Shown here piece after piece: positions 1 to 5,974 of a stretch of DNA of 5,974 bases (its first letter is position 1; each line of letters begins with the position of its first letter). The stretch is from an uncultured Lachnospiraceae bacterium (lineage in GTDB: Bacteria; Bacillota; Clostridia; Lachnospirales; Lachnospiraceae). Both the position numbers and the translations under genes were made by a program. Below the pieces are notes generated by a model. That model was given only the letters and a program-made list of their open reading frames with translations, ran no database searches and was not told where the DNA came from. The DNA is taken from contig CACZOG010000174.1 of NCBI GenBank assembly GCA_902782715.1, forward strand, positions 1-5,974, written 5' to 3'.

Positions 1-1209
1 TACAGAGAGAATCAGCTTGCCAAGGATTTAGAGAAAATGTCTTTCGTTGAATCCGCAAGCGTTAATATGCATGTTCCCGAGAATGACGGAACACTGATAA
101 GCAAGAATACAGAATCTTCAGTTCAGATCATGCTCAAACTTTCGGGAGAGTGTACCAATGAAAATGCAGCAGCTATTGCAAGAATGGCCAAAACCGTTGT
201 CGGTAATGAAACGACGGATAATGTAGTTATCCTTGATACTGACGGTAATCTGCTTTTCTCGGGAGGAAACGATTCGACACTTGCCAACTATGCAAACAAT
301 ACGCTTTCTATCAAACAGGAAGCCGAGAGGATAGTCAGAAATGATGTTCAGAGCGTTCTTCTCGGAACCAATATGTTTGATTATGTTGTTGTATCTCCCA
401 ACTTATCACTCGATCTGTCATCCAAGGAAGTTTCAAGTACAACTTATACACCCGCTGACGGTCAGACACAGGGACTTTTGTCACATGAGACCAATTACGA
501 AGCAGAGTCTGAAGGCGGGATCGCAAATGTTCCCGGAACCGATTCAAATGTCGAGACGAACCAGACATATGTTTACCAGAGCGGCGGCGGTAATTCAAGT
601 ACCGTTACCCAGTATGAAAAAGATTATCTCCCCAATACAGAAACCGTTCTTCAGAGCATTCCCGCAGGCGGTATAAAATATGATGAGTCTTCAATCGCAG
701 TTACAGCTATCAGATTAAATGTCATCAAGGAAGAAGATGCCAAAGCACAGGGTCTTCTTGATGAGATCACATGGGATGAGTACAAGCTTGCCAATTCCGA
801 AAGAACCAAATTAACAGTTGACGAAGATTATTACGAGCTGATTTCCGATGCTTCCGGAATCTCGGCTGAAGATATTACCATTGTTGCTTATGAAGAACCT
901 TTCTTCGTAGACAAAGTCGGAACAAATTTCAACTGGACAAACATAATACAGATCGCACTTATAGTGATTATTCTTATCCTTCTCGGAATGGTTATCTTAA
1001 GAACGCTTAAGGGTGAGAAAACACCCGATGAAGAACCTGAAGAGATCTCCGTTGAGAGTCTTTTACAGACAATGCCTTCGGAACCTCTTGAGGATATCGA
1101 TCTTGAAGCTAAATCCGAGACCAGAAAGATGATCGAAAAATTTGTTGACGAGAATCCCGAAGCCGTTGCAAATCTGCTTCGCAACTGGCTCAGCGAGGAT
1201 TGGGGGTAA
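1..1209 (+). CDS. fliF: Flagellar MS-ring protein FliF, 3' part (5' end outside window)
   Basis: FliF builds the MS ring in the cytoplasmic membrane, the base on which the rotor and export gate assemble. The frame is open from base 1, so the first ATG at 37 is internal. The 402 visible residues lack roughly the first quarter of a typical FliF, including the first membrane helix. Residues 1-75 match the end of the YscJ/FliF ring-building domain (VESASVNMHVPE, then a VVILDTDGNLLFSGG strand). Residues about 140-230 are a Gly/Ser/Thr/Asn-rich stretch, as in the FliF beta-collar insertion. The second membrane helix is at about 312-333 (IIQIALIVIILILLGMVIL). An acidic cytoplasmic linker follows. 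The last 30 residues, from ETRKMIEKF to LLRNWLSEDWG, are the conserved FliG-binding tail. The stop codon at 1207-1209 lies 3 bases before fliG. Non-flagellar secretion homologues (YscJ/SctJ) lack this tail, and FliG next door settles the identity. Confidence 0.97.
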   Translation, partial: YRENQLAKDLEKMSFVESASVNMHVPENDGTLISKNTESSVQIMLKLSGECTNENAAAIARMAKTVVGNETTDNVVILDTDGNLLFSGGNDSTLANYANNTLSIKQEAERIVRNDVQSVLLGTNMFDYVVVSPNLSLDLSSKEVSSTTYTPADGQTQGLLSHETNYEAESEGGIANVPGTDSNVETNQTYVYQSGGGNSSTVTQYEKDYLPNTETVLQSIPAGGIKYDESSIAVTAIRLNVIKEEDAKAQGLLDEITWDEYKLANSERTKLTVDEDYYELISDASGISAEDITIVAYEEPFFVDKVGTNFNWTNIIQIALIVIILILLGMVILRTLKGEKTPDEEPEEISVESLLQTMPSEPLEDIDLEAKSETRKMIEKFVDENPEAVANLLRNWLSEDWG

Positions 1210-1212
1210 ATA

Positions 1213-2229
1213 ATGGCTAAAGAGAAAGAGGAGAAAATATCCGGATTACAAAAAGCGGCTATCCTTTTGATATCGCTCGGTCCGGAAAAATCCGCCAATA
1301 TTTTTAAACATCTGAAAGAAGAAGAGATCGAAGAACTTACGCTTGAAATCGCAAATACCCGTTCGGTATCTCCTCAGATAAAAGAGCAGATCATAAACGA
1401 ATTCTACGAAGTGTGTCTTGCGCAACAGTATATTGCGGAAGGCGGTATCGCATACGCCAAAGAACTTCTCGAAAAAGCTCTCGGTAACGATAAAGCCAAT
1501 TCCGTTCTTAACAAACTTACTTCTTCCATTCAGGTCAGACCTTTCGAATTTGTGCGTAAGACGGATGCCTCCCAGCTTTTATCTTTTATCCAGGATGAAC
1601 ATCCACAGACGATCGCACTTATTTTATCTTACTTAAATCCATCGCAGTGCTCACAGGTTTTAATGGCTCTGCCTCCCGAATTGCAGGCTGATGTTGCTAA
1701 GAGAATCGCGACCATGGACAGAACGAGTCCCGATGTCATCAAAGAGGTTGAATCCATTCTCGAATCAAAACTTGCCAATCTTGTTAATCAGGATTACACG
1801 ATCATCGGCGGTGTCGATCATGTTGTTGAGATCCTCAACAATGTTGACAGAGGTACAGAGAAACATATCATGGAAACACTCGAGATCGAAGATCCCGAAC
1901 TTGCAGACGAGATCAGAAAGAAGATGTTCGTATTCGAAGACATCCTGCTGCTTGACGACAGAGCCATTCAGAGAGTTCTTCGTGACGTTGACAACAACGA
2001 CCTTTCAATCTCCCTCAAAGGTTCCAACGAAGAAGTACAGAATGCTATCTTTAACAATATGTCCAAGCGTCTTGCCACAATGATAAAGGAAGACATGGAA
2101 TTCATGGGTCCTGTTCGTATGAAGGATGTTGAAGAAGCTCAGCAGAAGATCGTTAATACGATCAGAAAACTTGAAGATTCAGGTGAGATCGTTGTTTCAA
2201 GAGGCGGAGGAGATGAGATAATTGTATAA
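1213..2229 (+). CDS. fliG: Flagellar motor switch protein FliG
   Basis: FliG is the rotor protein that links the FliF ring to the FliM/FliN C-ring and meets the stators to produce torque. At 338 residues it has normal full length. Three domains are visible. The N-terminal FliF-binding domain starts at about residue 8 (GLQKAAILLISLG). The middle domain carries the EHPQ motif at 129-132 that contacts FliM. The C-terminal domain begins around the MFVFED motif at 238-243. By alignment from memory to E. coli FliG, all five torque-helix charges are kept: K269, R286, E293 (Asp in E. coli), D294 and R302, corresponding to K264, R281, D288, D289 and R297. The ATG at 1213 follows the fliF stop by 3 bases. 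A weak G-rich ribosome site (GGGGG, 1202-1206) lies inside the end of fliF, which suggests translational coupling. The 3' end overlaps fliH and carries its ribosome binding site. Confidence 0.98.
   Translation: MAKEKEEKISGLQKAAILLISLGPEKSANIFKHLKEEEIEELTLEIANTRSVSPQIKEQIINEFYEVCLAQQYIAEGGIAYAKELLEKALGNDKANSVLNKLTSSIQVRPFEFVRKTDASQLLSFIQDEHPQTIALILSYLNPSQCSQVLMALPPELQADVAKRIATMDRTSPDVIKEVESILESKLANLVNQDYTIIGGVDHVVEILNNVDRGTEKHIMETLEIEDPELADEIRKKMFVFEDILLLDDRAIQRVLRDVDNNDLSISLKGSNEEVQNAIFNNMSKRLATMIKEDMEFMGPVRMKDVEEAQQKIVNTIRKLEDSGEIVVSRGGGDEIIV
2206..2212 (+). promoter_or_regulatory. Ribosome binding site for fliH, inside fliG
   Basis: The sequence GGAGGAG lies 9 bases before the TTG at 2222. 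It is the feature that fixes the non-ATG start of fliH, because no ATG is in frame until well inside the protein. The same bases encode the Gly-rich C-terminus of FliG, so they serve both genes. Confidence 0.8.
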
Positions 2230-3094
2230 CAATCTTTACAAATCATCTTATGTAAACCAAGAACAAAAAGTTCGTATAATTGAATCAAACGATCTGGTTG
2301 CCAAGAAACTCGATTCTATCGCAAATTCAGTTATTTCAGATAATTCCGATAATCCCGGCGAAGAGATCATGCAGGATGTATCACCCACGTCGGTTGCGAA
2401 TCTTTTAAGAGATGATTCAGAGAATAACATTAAAAATTTTGATGTTACCCAGACGATCAACTCAAAGAACAGGATGAGCAAGGAATCTATCCAGATCGCC
2501 AATAACATGGCAAGTGATATCATCGCAAGAGCAAATTCCGAAGCGGAGAAGATCATAAGAGAAGCTCAGATCGAAGCCGAAGAGATCAAGGATAAAGCTT
2601 ATAAAGCTGCCAGAGCAACGGGGTATGATGAAGGTCTTAACGCAGGCAAAGAAGCCCTGGTCGAAAAAGAACTTCTTTTAAACAAGGAAAGACAGGAATT
2701 AAACGAAGAATACAAGGCTAAGATTGACGAAATAGAACCTGCTCTGGTCGATGTTCTTACCGATATTTATGAGCATGTATTTTCGGTTGATTTTTCAGAT
2801 CGAAAAGAAGTCATTTATCATCTGGCAAAAAATACGCTGGCTTCCATGGAAACCGGAAAGACATACACATTAAGACTTTCTCCCGATGATTTTAACTTCC
2901 TTTCAATGCAGAAAAGAGAGCTTGTAAAAGGAAGCGGTATTCCCGTGGAAAGCCTCGAATTTGTCGAAGACAAGACTCTTACGCAGGGAAATGCTTTCAT
3001 AGAAACAGGCGGAGGTATTTTTGACTGTTCGGTTACCACGCATCTTGAAAATCTTCGCAAGACATTACAGGTATTAAGTTTCGAAAAAGATTAA
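2222..3094 (+). CDS. fliH: Flagellar assembly protein FliH (export ATPase regulator)
   Basis: FliH dimers bind and restrain the FliI ATPase and dock the complex to the C-ring. The start is TTG at 2222, supported by GGAGGAG upstream and by an N-terminus (NLYKSSYV) resembling other Firmicute FliH proteins. The gene overlaps fliG by 8 bases. Residues about 30-95 are acidic and probably disordered. Residues about 95-175 are a charged coiled coil (AEKIIREAQIEAEEIKDKA). This holds a GxxxGxxxG motif at G134, G138 and G142, a hallmark of FliH helix packing. The C-terminal part, about 180-290, is the FliH/HrpE-like domain and contains LTQGNAFIETGGGIFDCSV, the counterpart of the conserved strand segment related to the ATP synthase delta subunit. 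At 290 residues it is longer than E. coli FliH (about 230), mainly because of the N-terminal part. The identity is firm from motifs plus its place between fliG and fliI. Confidence 0.94.
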   Translation: MYNNLYKSSYVNQEQKVRIIESNDLVAKKLDSIANSVISDNSDNPGEEIMQDVSPTSVANLLRDDSENNIKNFDVTQTINSKNRMSKESIQIANNMASDIIARANSEAEKIIREAQIEAEEIKDKAYKAARATGYDEGLNAGKEALVEKELLLNKERQELNEEYKAKIDEIEPALVDVLTDIYEHVFSVDFSDRKEVIYHLAKNTLASMETGKTYTLRLSPDDFNFLSMQKRELVKGSGIPVESLEFVEDKTLTQGNAFIETGGGIFDCSVTTHLENLRKTLQVLSFEKD

Positions 3095-3125
3095 ATTGAA
3101 CGGGCTATGGTTTACATAAAATATT

Positions 3126-4445
3126 ATGAACATCGCAAAATATCAGGAAGTCAAATATAAGAAGTTTTTCAATAAACTCGGCAAAGTGGTCAATGTTGTC
3201 GGATTGACCGTTGAATCGTCGGGTCCTGATGCCACGCTCGGAGATATCTGCAAAATATATACCGATAATCTTAAGACAAATTACATTGTTGCTGAAGTAG
3301 TCGGTTTTAAAGACAATAAAACACTTTTGATGCCGTATGAAGTGACCAGCGGCATCGGATTAGGTTGCCTGGTTGAGAACGAGGGCTGTCCTTTGGATAT
3401 TCAGGTTGGACCTTTCCTTTTGGGAGAGGTTCTGGACGGTTTGGGCCGCCCCATGGACGGACGAGTTTTTACATCGGGCATTTCTTATAGTGTGGAGAAT
3501 GCACCGCCCGATCCCATGAGCCGTGAGATCATCGATGAGGTGCTTCCTCTCGGCGTAAAGGCTGTAGACGGCCTTATTACGATCGGCAAAGGCCAGAGAA
3601 TCGGAATTTTCGCCGGTTCAGGTGTAGGTAAATCAACTCTTATGGGTATGTTTGCCAGAAATACAAAGGCTGACATAAATGTAATAGCTCTTATCGGAGA
3701 GCGTGGCCGTGAAGTCCGTGAATTTATCGAGCGAGACTTAGGCGAGGAAGGCATGAGACGAAGCGTAGTAGTCGTAGCTACTTCAGATAAACCTGCGCTT
3801 GAAAGAAATAAAGCGGCAAAGACCGCTACTGCCATTGCGGAATATTTCAGAGACAAAGGTAAAGATGTTCTTCTGATGATGGATTCTTTAACACGTTTCT
3901 CCATGGCTCAGCGTGAAATAGGTCTTGCATCCGGCGAACCTCCCGTTACAAGAGGATATCCGCCTTCGGTTTATGCCGAAATGCCCAAGCTTCTTGAACG
4001 TGCGGGAAGAGATGAGAAAGGTTCCATCACAGGTCTTTATACGGTACTGGTTGACGGTGATGATTTTAATGAACCAATTACCGATACAGCACGAAGCATT
4101 CTTGACGGACATATAATGCTTAACCGTAAACTTGCTCATAAGAACCATTATCCCGCCATCGATATCCTTCAGTCGATCTCGAGATGTATGTCTTCGATAG
4201 TGGATAAGGAACAGAAGATCGATGCAGGAAAACTCAAGAATATTCTTGCGACGTATCAGGATGCCGAAGACCTTATAAATATCGGTGCTTATAAAAAAGG
4301 ATCGAATGCCGCGATCGATGAATCGCTTGCATATATTGATAAAGTCAATAATTTCCTTATGCAGGGAACCGATGAAAAATTCACTTATGAGGAAACGAAA
4401 AAACTTATGCATGAACTGTTCAATACGGTTGTCGCTGCAGAATGA
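3126..4445 (+). CDS. fliI: Flagellum-specific ATPase FliI
   Basis: FliI is the hexameric ATPase of the flagellar type III export apparatus, related to the F1-ATPase beta subunit, and acts at the cytoplasmic face of the export gate. At 439 residues it has the usual length. The Walker A motif is AGSGVGKS at 163-170 with K169. The catalytic glutamate is E192 within IGERGREV (190-197), exactly 23 residues after the lysine, as in E. coli FliI. Walker B is VLLMMD with D253. The ATP synthase alpha/beta signature is PAIDILQSIS at 343-352. An N-terminal beta-barrel (about 1-90) precedes the ATPase core, and a C-terminal helical domain follows. The start is ATG 3126: an in-frame stop at 3117-3119 rules out any extension beyond a possible ATT. 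Unusually, no clear Shine-Dalgarno sequence lies before it, only an AT-rich leader. The 31-base gap after fliH contains no credible promoter. Confidence 0.98.
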   Translation: MNIAKYQEVKYKKFFNKLGKVVNVVGLTVESSGPDATLGDICKIYTDNLKTNYIVAEVVGFKDNKTLLMPYEVTSGIGLGCLVENEGCPLDIQVGPFLLGEVLDGLGRPMDGRVFTSGISYSVENAPPDPMSREIIDEVLPLGVKAVDGLITIGKGQRIGIFAGSGVGKSTLMGMFARNTKADINVIALIGERGREVREFIERDLGEEGMRRSVVVVATSDKPALERNKAAKTATAIAEYFRDKGKDVLLMMDSLTRFSMAQREIGLASGEPPVTRGYPPSVYAEMPKLLERAGRDEKGSITGLYTVLVDGDDFNEPITDTARSILDGHIMLNRKLAHKNHYPAIDILQSISRCMSSIVDKEQKIDAGKLKNILATYQDAEDLINIGAYKKGSNAAIDESLAYIDKVNNFLMQGTDEKFTYEETKKLMHELFNTVVAAE

Positions 4446-4470
4446 TTTATTAAATTAAAGTAAAAGATAT

Positions 4471-4926
4471 ATGGCTGTATACAGATATAAATTACAGGGG
4501 ATTCTTGATATCAAAGACAAGCTTGAAACCCAGGCTAAACAGGAATTCGCCAATGCCAATATAAAACTTTTGGAAGAAGAGGCCCTTCTCGAGGAGATTC
4601 GTATAAGAAAAAACGAATACATTGAGGAAGGCGTTAAACTGCGTCTTGAAGTCATCGATCCTGTCGCCATAGACATTAACAAAAGAGCTGTCGAAGTCAT
4701 GGAAGACGAGGAGAAAAAACAGGAGTTGGAAGTTGCGGTTGCAAGAAAAAACGTTGATGCGGCACGCAAAAAGATGATGGATGCACGTACAGAAACAAGA
4801 ATTTACGAGAAACTAAAAGAAAACGATTTCAAGGAATTCATGATAGAAGAAGGTAAGGCAGAAAGCAAAGAAATCGATGAACTTAACAGTTTCAGATTTT
4901 CCGAAAAAAGCAGAAGAGGAGAATAA
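4471..4926 (+). CDS. fliJ: Flagellar export protein FliJ
   Basis: FliJ is a small coiled-coil protein that sits in the centre of the FliI hexamer, like the gamma subunit of F1-ATPase, and couples the ATPase ring to the export gate. The 151 residues are almost entirely charged helix. The N-terminal YRYKLQGILDIKDKLE matches the usual FliJ opening (aromatic/basic, then LQ-x-LLDIK-x-x-E). Two long helices are expected, about 1-65 and 75-145, broken near the proline in VIDPVAID. The start is the first possible ATG: an in-frame TAA lies at 4456-4458. Only a weak AAAG-type ribosome site is present upstream. The gene ends 2 bases before the next gene and carries that gene's ribosome site. FliJ sequences diverge strongly, so the call rests on the N-terminal motif, size, helical content and position directly after fliI. 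Confidence 0.93.
   Translation: MAVYRYKLQGILDIKDKLETQAKQEFANANIKLLEEEALLEEIRIRKNEYIEEGVKLRLEVIDPVAIDINKRAVEVMEDEEKKQELEVAVARKNVDAARKKMMDARTETRIYEKLKENDFKEFMIEEGKAESKEIDELNSFRFSEKSRRGE
4916..4921 (+). promoter_or_regulatory. Ribosome binding site for the YlxF/MotE-like gene
   Basis: GAGGAG lies 7 bases before the ATG at 4929 and within the last codons of fliJ. With a 2-base gap between the genes, this arrangement supports coupled translation and confirms the start. Confidence 0.75.
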
Positions 4927-4928
4927 CT

Positions 4929-5795
4929 ATGGCTGCTTCGCCCGAAGAACAAAAACTGAAAGAACAAAAGAAACAGATTCAGGACGAAAAGAAAAAGCTT
5001 AAAGACGAACAGAAAAAAGCTCAGAATGAAGCCAAGAAACGTGCTAAAGAACTTGCAAAGCAGGAATCTGAACTTTATGACGAAAGTTCAGGCGGAAGCA
5101 TGTTCGGAGCTGTTATCATTACGATCATTTTAGTTTCAGTCTGGATAGCTATTTTCTGTATTATCGTAAAACTTGATATCGGAGGACTGGGTTCTAATGT
5201 TTTTGCACCTGTTTTAAAGAACGTTCCCGTTGTTAAGATGATCCTGCCCAAAGATGCGGTTACCGAGACTCAGGATATCGAGAGTTATTACGGATATACT
5301 TCGCTTTCGGATGCAGTAGACAGAATTAAAGTTCTCGAGAAAGAACTATCCGAAGTTTCTGCGGAAAATGAGGTCAATAAGGAACAGATCGATGCATTAA
5401 CGACGGAAGTTAACCGTCTTAAAACATTTGAAGCCAATCAGGTTGAATTTGAAAGGATAAAGAATCAGTTTTATCAGGAAGTCGTTTATTCCGAAAAAGG
5501 ACCGGGAGCTTCAGAGTTTGCCAGATACTACGAATCTATCGATCCCGCAACCGCAGAGTATATTTACAGACAGGTTGTAAAAGAAGAAGAAGTCAGCAAG
5601 GAAGTCGAGGAATATGCCAAAGCTTATGCTGAAATGAAACCCAAACAGGCTGCAGGTATTTTTGAAAAGATGACTGACAATCTTCCTCTTGCGGCTAAGA
5701 TACTTGAAAATATGAGTGCCGACGACAGAGGAAATATCCTTGGTGCCATGGATGCGGAAGTTGCAGCCAAGATTACCAAAATAATGGAACCATAG
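4929..5795 (+). CDS. ylxF: YlxF/MotE-like membrane protein with C-terminal MgtE-N-like repeats
   Basis: This gene occupies the position of B. subtilis ylxF between fliJ and fliK. Residues 1-47 are a Lys/Glu/Gln-rich helix with 14 lysines. A Gly/Ser hinge (54-57) leads to one membrane helix at about 59-80 (FGAVIITIILVSVWIAIFCII). The positive-inside rule puts the N-terminus in the cytoplasm and the rest outside. Residues about 120-175 form a coiled coil (VDRIKVLEKELSEV onward). Residues about 195-288 are a helical domain of the MgtE N-terminal type, with two related 20-residue units starting at 197 and 229 and a degenerate third near 274. Proteins of this build (MotE, FlgX, YlxF) have been linked to stability of motor stator proteins in other bacteria. 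That role here is inference. It is not a magnesium transporter, because the MgtE channel region is absent. At 288 residues it is somewhat larger than I recall for B. subtilis YlxF. Confidence 0.82.
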   Translation: MAASPEEQKLKEQKKQIQDEKKKLKDEQKKAQNEAKKRAKELAKQESELYDESSGGSMFGAVIITIILVSVWIAIFCIIVKLDIGGLGSNVFAPVLKNVPVVKMILPKDAVTETQDIESYYGYTSLSDAVDRIKVLEKELSEVSAENEVNKEQIDALTTEVNRLKTFEANQVEFERIKNQFYQEVVYSEKGPGASEFARYYESIDPATAEYIYRQVVKEEEVSKEVEEYAKAYAEMKPKQAAGIFEKMTDNLPLAAKILENMSADDRGNILGAMDAEVAAKITKIMEP

Positions 5796-5797
5796 AC

Positions 5798-5824
5798 TAA
5801 AGATTTTTAAATTTCTTTCGATAA
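5798..5824 (+). promoter_or_regulatory. Candidate sigma-28 (SigD/FliA) promoter before fliK
   Basis: The -35 element TAAAGATT (5798-5805) is followed by 11 bases and then the -10 element TTCGATAA (5817-5824). Against the FliA consensus TAAAGTTT-N11-GCCGATAA this is 7 of 8 plus 6 of 8 at exact spacing, including the core TAAA and CGATAA. It starts just after the ylxF stop, in the longest spacer of the window. Transcription would begin near 5830-5832. Activity is predicted only. Confidence 0.62.
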
Positions 5825-5852
5825 AATATTCAGAGATCATTCTCTAATATTT
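5824..5852 (+). repeat. Bulged inverted repeat in the fliK leader
   Basis: The left arm is AAATATT, a bulged C at 5831, then AGAGA (5824-5836). The loop is TCAT (5837-5840). The right arm is TCTCT followed by AATATTT (5841-5852). This makes a 12-base-pair stem with one bulge, AT-rich in its outer part. It lies between the candidate -10 element and the ribosome binding site. It is not followed by a T-run, so it does not look like a terminator. Confidence 0.55.
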
Positions 5853-5854
5853 GA

Positions 5855-5864
5855 AGAAAGGAGG
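5855..5864 (+). promoter_or_regulatory. Very strong ribosome binding site for the fliK-position gene
   Basis: AGAAAGGAGG is complementary over ten bases to the usual 3' end of Firmicute 16S rRNA, with 6 bases to the ATG at 5871. It is the best ribosome site in the window and fixes the start of the gene. Confidence 0.85.
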
Positions 5865-5870
5865 ATCACG

Positions 5871-5974
5871 ATGGGTACTAACGGTATTACTAATCTTGTG
5901 AACGACCTGAATACCTTAAACGTCGAAATACCCAAGAACAACGATTCGAACGGCGAATTTGCCAAAACTTTCGA
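5871..5974 (+). CDS. fliK: Probable flagellar hook-length control protein FliK, N-terminal 34 codons
   Basis: The frame opens at ATG 5871 behind an excellent ribosome binding site and runs to the end of the window without a stop. It gives 34 residues beginning MGTNGITNLVNDLNTL and ending in FAKTF. The visible part is polar and rich in Asn and Asp, without a membrane segment or signal peptide. That suits the flexible N-terminal region of FliK, which is exported through the growing hook and measures its length. No diagnostic motif is visible, because FliK is recognised by its C-terminal domain, which lies outside. The name rests on gene order: in Firmicutes the gene after fliJ-ylxF is normally fliK. 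Another flagellar gene in this position is possible. Confidence 0.6.
   Translation, partial: MGTNGITNLVNDLNTLNVEIPKNNDSNGEFAKTF

Noticed and set aside
888..1298. Minus-strand open frame across the fliF-fliG junction
   Set aside because: It crosses two certain genes, and its hydrophobic stretch is just the antisense of the FliF membrane helix region.
2759..2766. ACCGATAT, a good sigma-28 -10 match inside fliH
   Set aside because: The bases at the correct distance upstream (from 2740) do not resemble TAAAGTTT.
3096..3122. TTGAAC-N15-TAAAAT resembling a sigma-A promoter before fliI
   Set aside because: The spacing is short, and transcription would begin inside the fliI start region, so it could not make a usable fliI message. 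AT-rich spacer by chance is the simpler explanation.
3107..3160. Tiny open frame (17 codons, MVYIKYYEHRK...) overlapping the fliI start
   Set aside because: It has no ribosome binding site and is too short to judge. An upstream coupling frame is possible but unsupported without conservation data.
3261..3268. ACCGATAA, a good sigma-28 -10 match inside fliI
   Set aside because: The matching -35 position (3242-3249, AGATATCT) is poor, and the site is within coding sequence that explains it.
3888..4412. Long minus-strand open frame (174 codons) opposite fliI
   Set aside because: It lies wholly within the certain fliI gene, has no ribosome site or recognisable protein features, and is a shadow of the coding strand.
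5824..5852. Inverted repeat read as a transcription terminator after ylxF
   Set aside because: The stem is AT-rich and is followed by TGAAGAAAGGAGG instead of a run of T, so it lacks the features of an intrinsic terminator.
1..5974. Non-flagellar type III secretion cluster as an alternative
   Set aside because: FliG with intact torque residues, the FliG-binding tail of FliF and the YlxF-like gene belong to flagella. Injectisomes have no FliG.

Overview
The window is a contiguous piece of a flagellar (fla/che-type) operon, read entirely on the + strand. It holds the 3' part of fliF, then complete fliG, fliH, fliI, fliJ and a MotE/YlxF-like gene, and finally the first 34 codons of a gene that is probably fliK. 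The order fliF-fliG-fliH-fliI-fliJ-ylxF-fliK is the one known from Bacillus subtilis and other Firmicutes. Moderate GC content, strong GGAGG-type ribosome binding sites, and the FliH and YlxF protein types all suggest a motile member of the Firmicutes. Clostridia of the Lachnospiraceae kind are my best guess, but the family placement is an impression and not proven by the sequence.

Layout: 1-1209 is fliF (MS ring, 5' end missing). 1213-2229 is fliG (rotor/switch protein). 2222-3094 is fliH (ATPase regulator, TTG start overlapping fliG by 8 bases). 3126-4445 is fliI (export ATPase). 4471-4926 is fliJ (ATPase central stalk). 4929-5795 is a single-pass membrane protein with a C-terminal MgtE-N-like helical repeat domain. 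5796-5870 is the longest spacer, and 5871-5974 is the start of the fliK-position gene. The other junctions are an 8-base overlap or gaps of 2 to 31 bases. No RNA genes, mobile elements, CRISPR arrays or transcription terminators were found.

The genes work together. FliF forms the membrane ring, and its cytoplasmic tail anchors FliG, which carries the torque-generating charged helix. FliH, FliI and FliJ form the soluble ATPase complex of the flagellar type III export gate. The YlxF/MotE-like protein is probably an accessory protein acting outside the membrane, perhaps on stators or motor assembly. FliK would measure hook length and switch export specificity.

The most interesting part is the 75-base spacer before the fliK-position gene. 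It contains a good match to a sigma-28 (SigD/FliA) flagellar promoter at consensus spacing, followed by a bulged inverted repeat and a ten-base Shine-Dalgarno match. This suggests that fliK and the genes after it get a second, late-class transcription input inside the operon. Otherwise the window is a conventional flagellar gene cluster, and I see no wholly new system in it.
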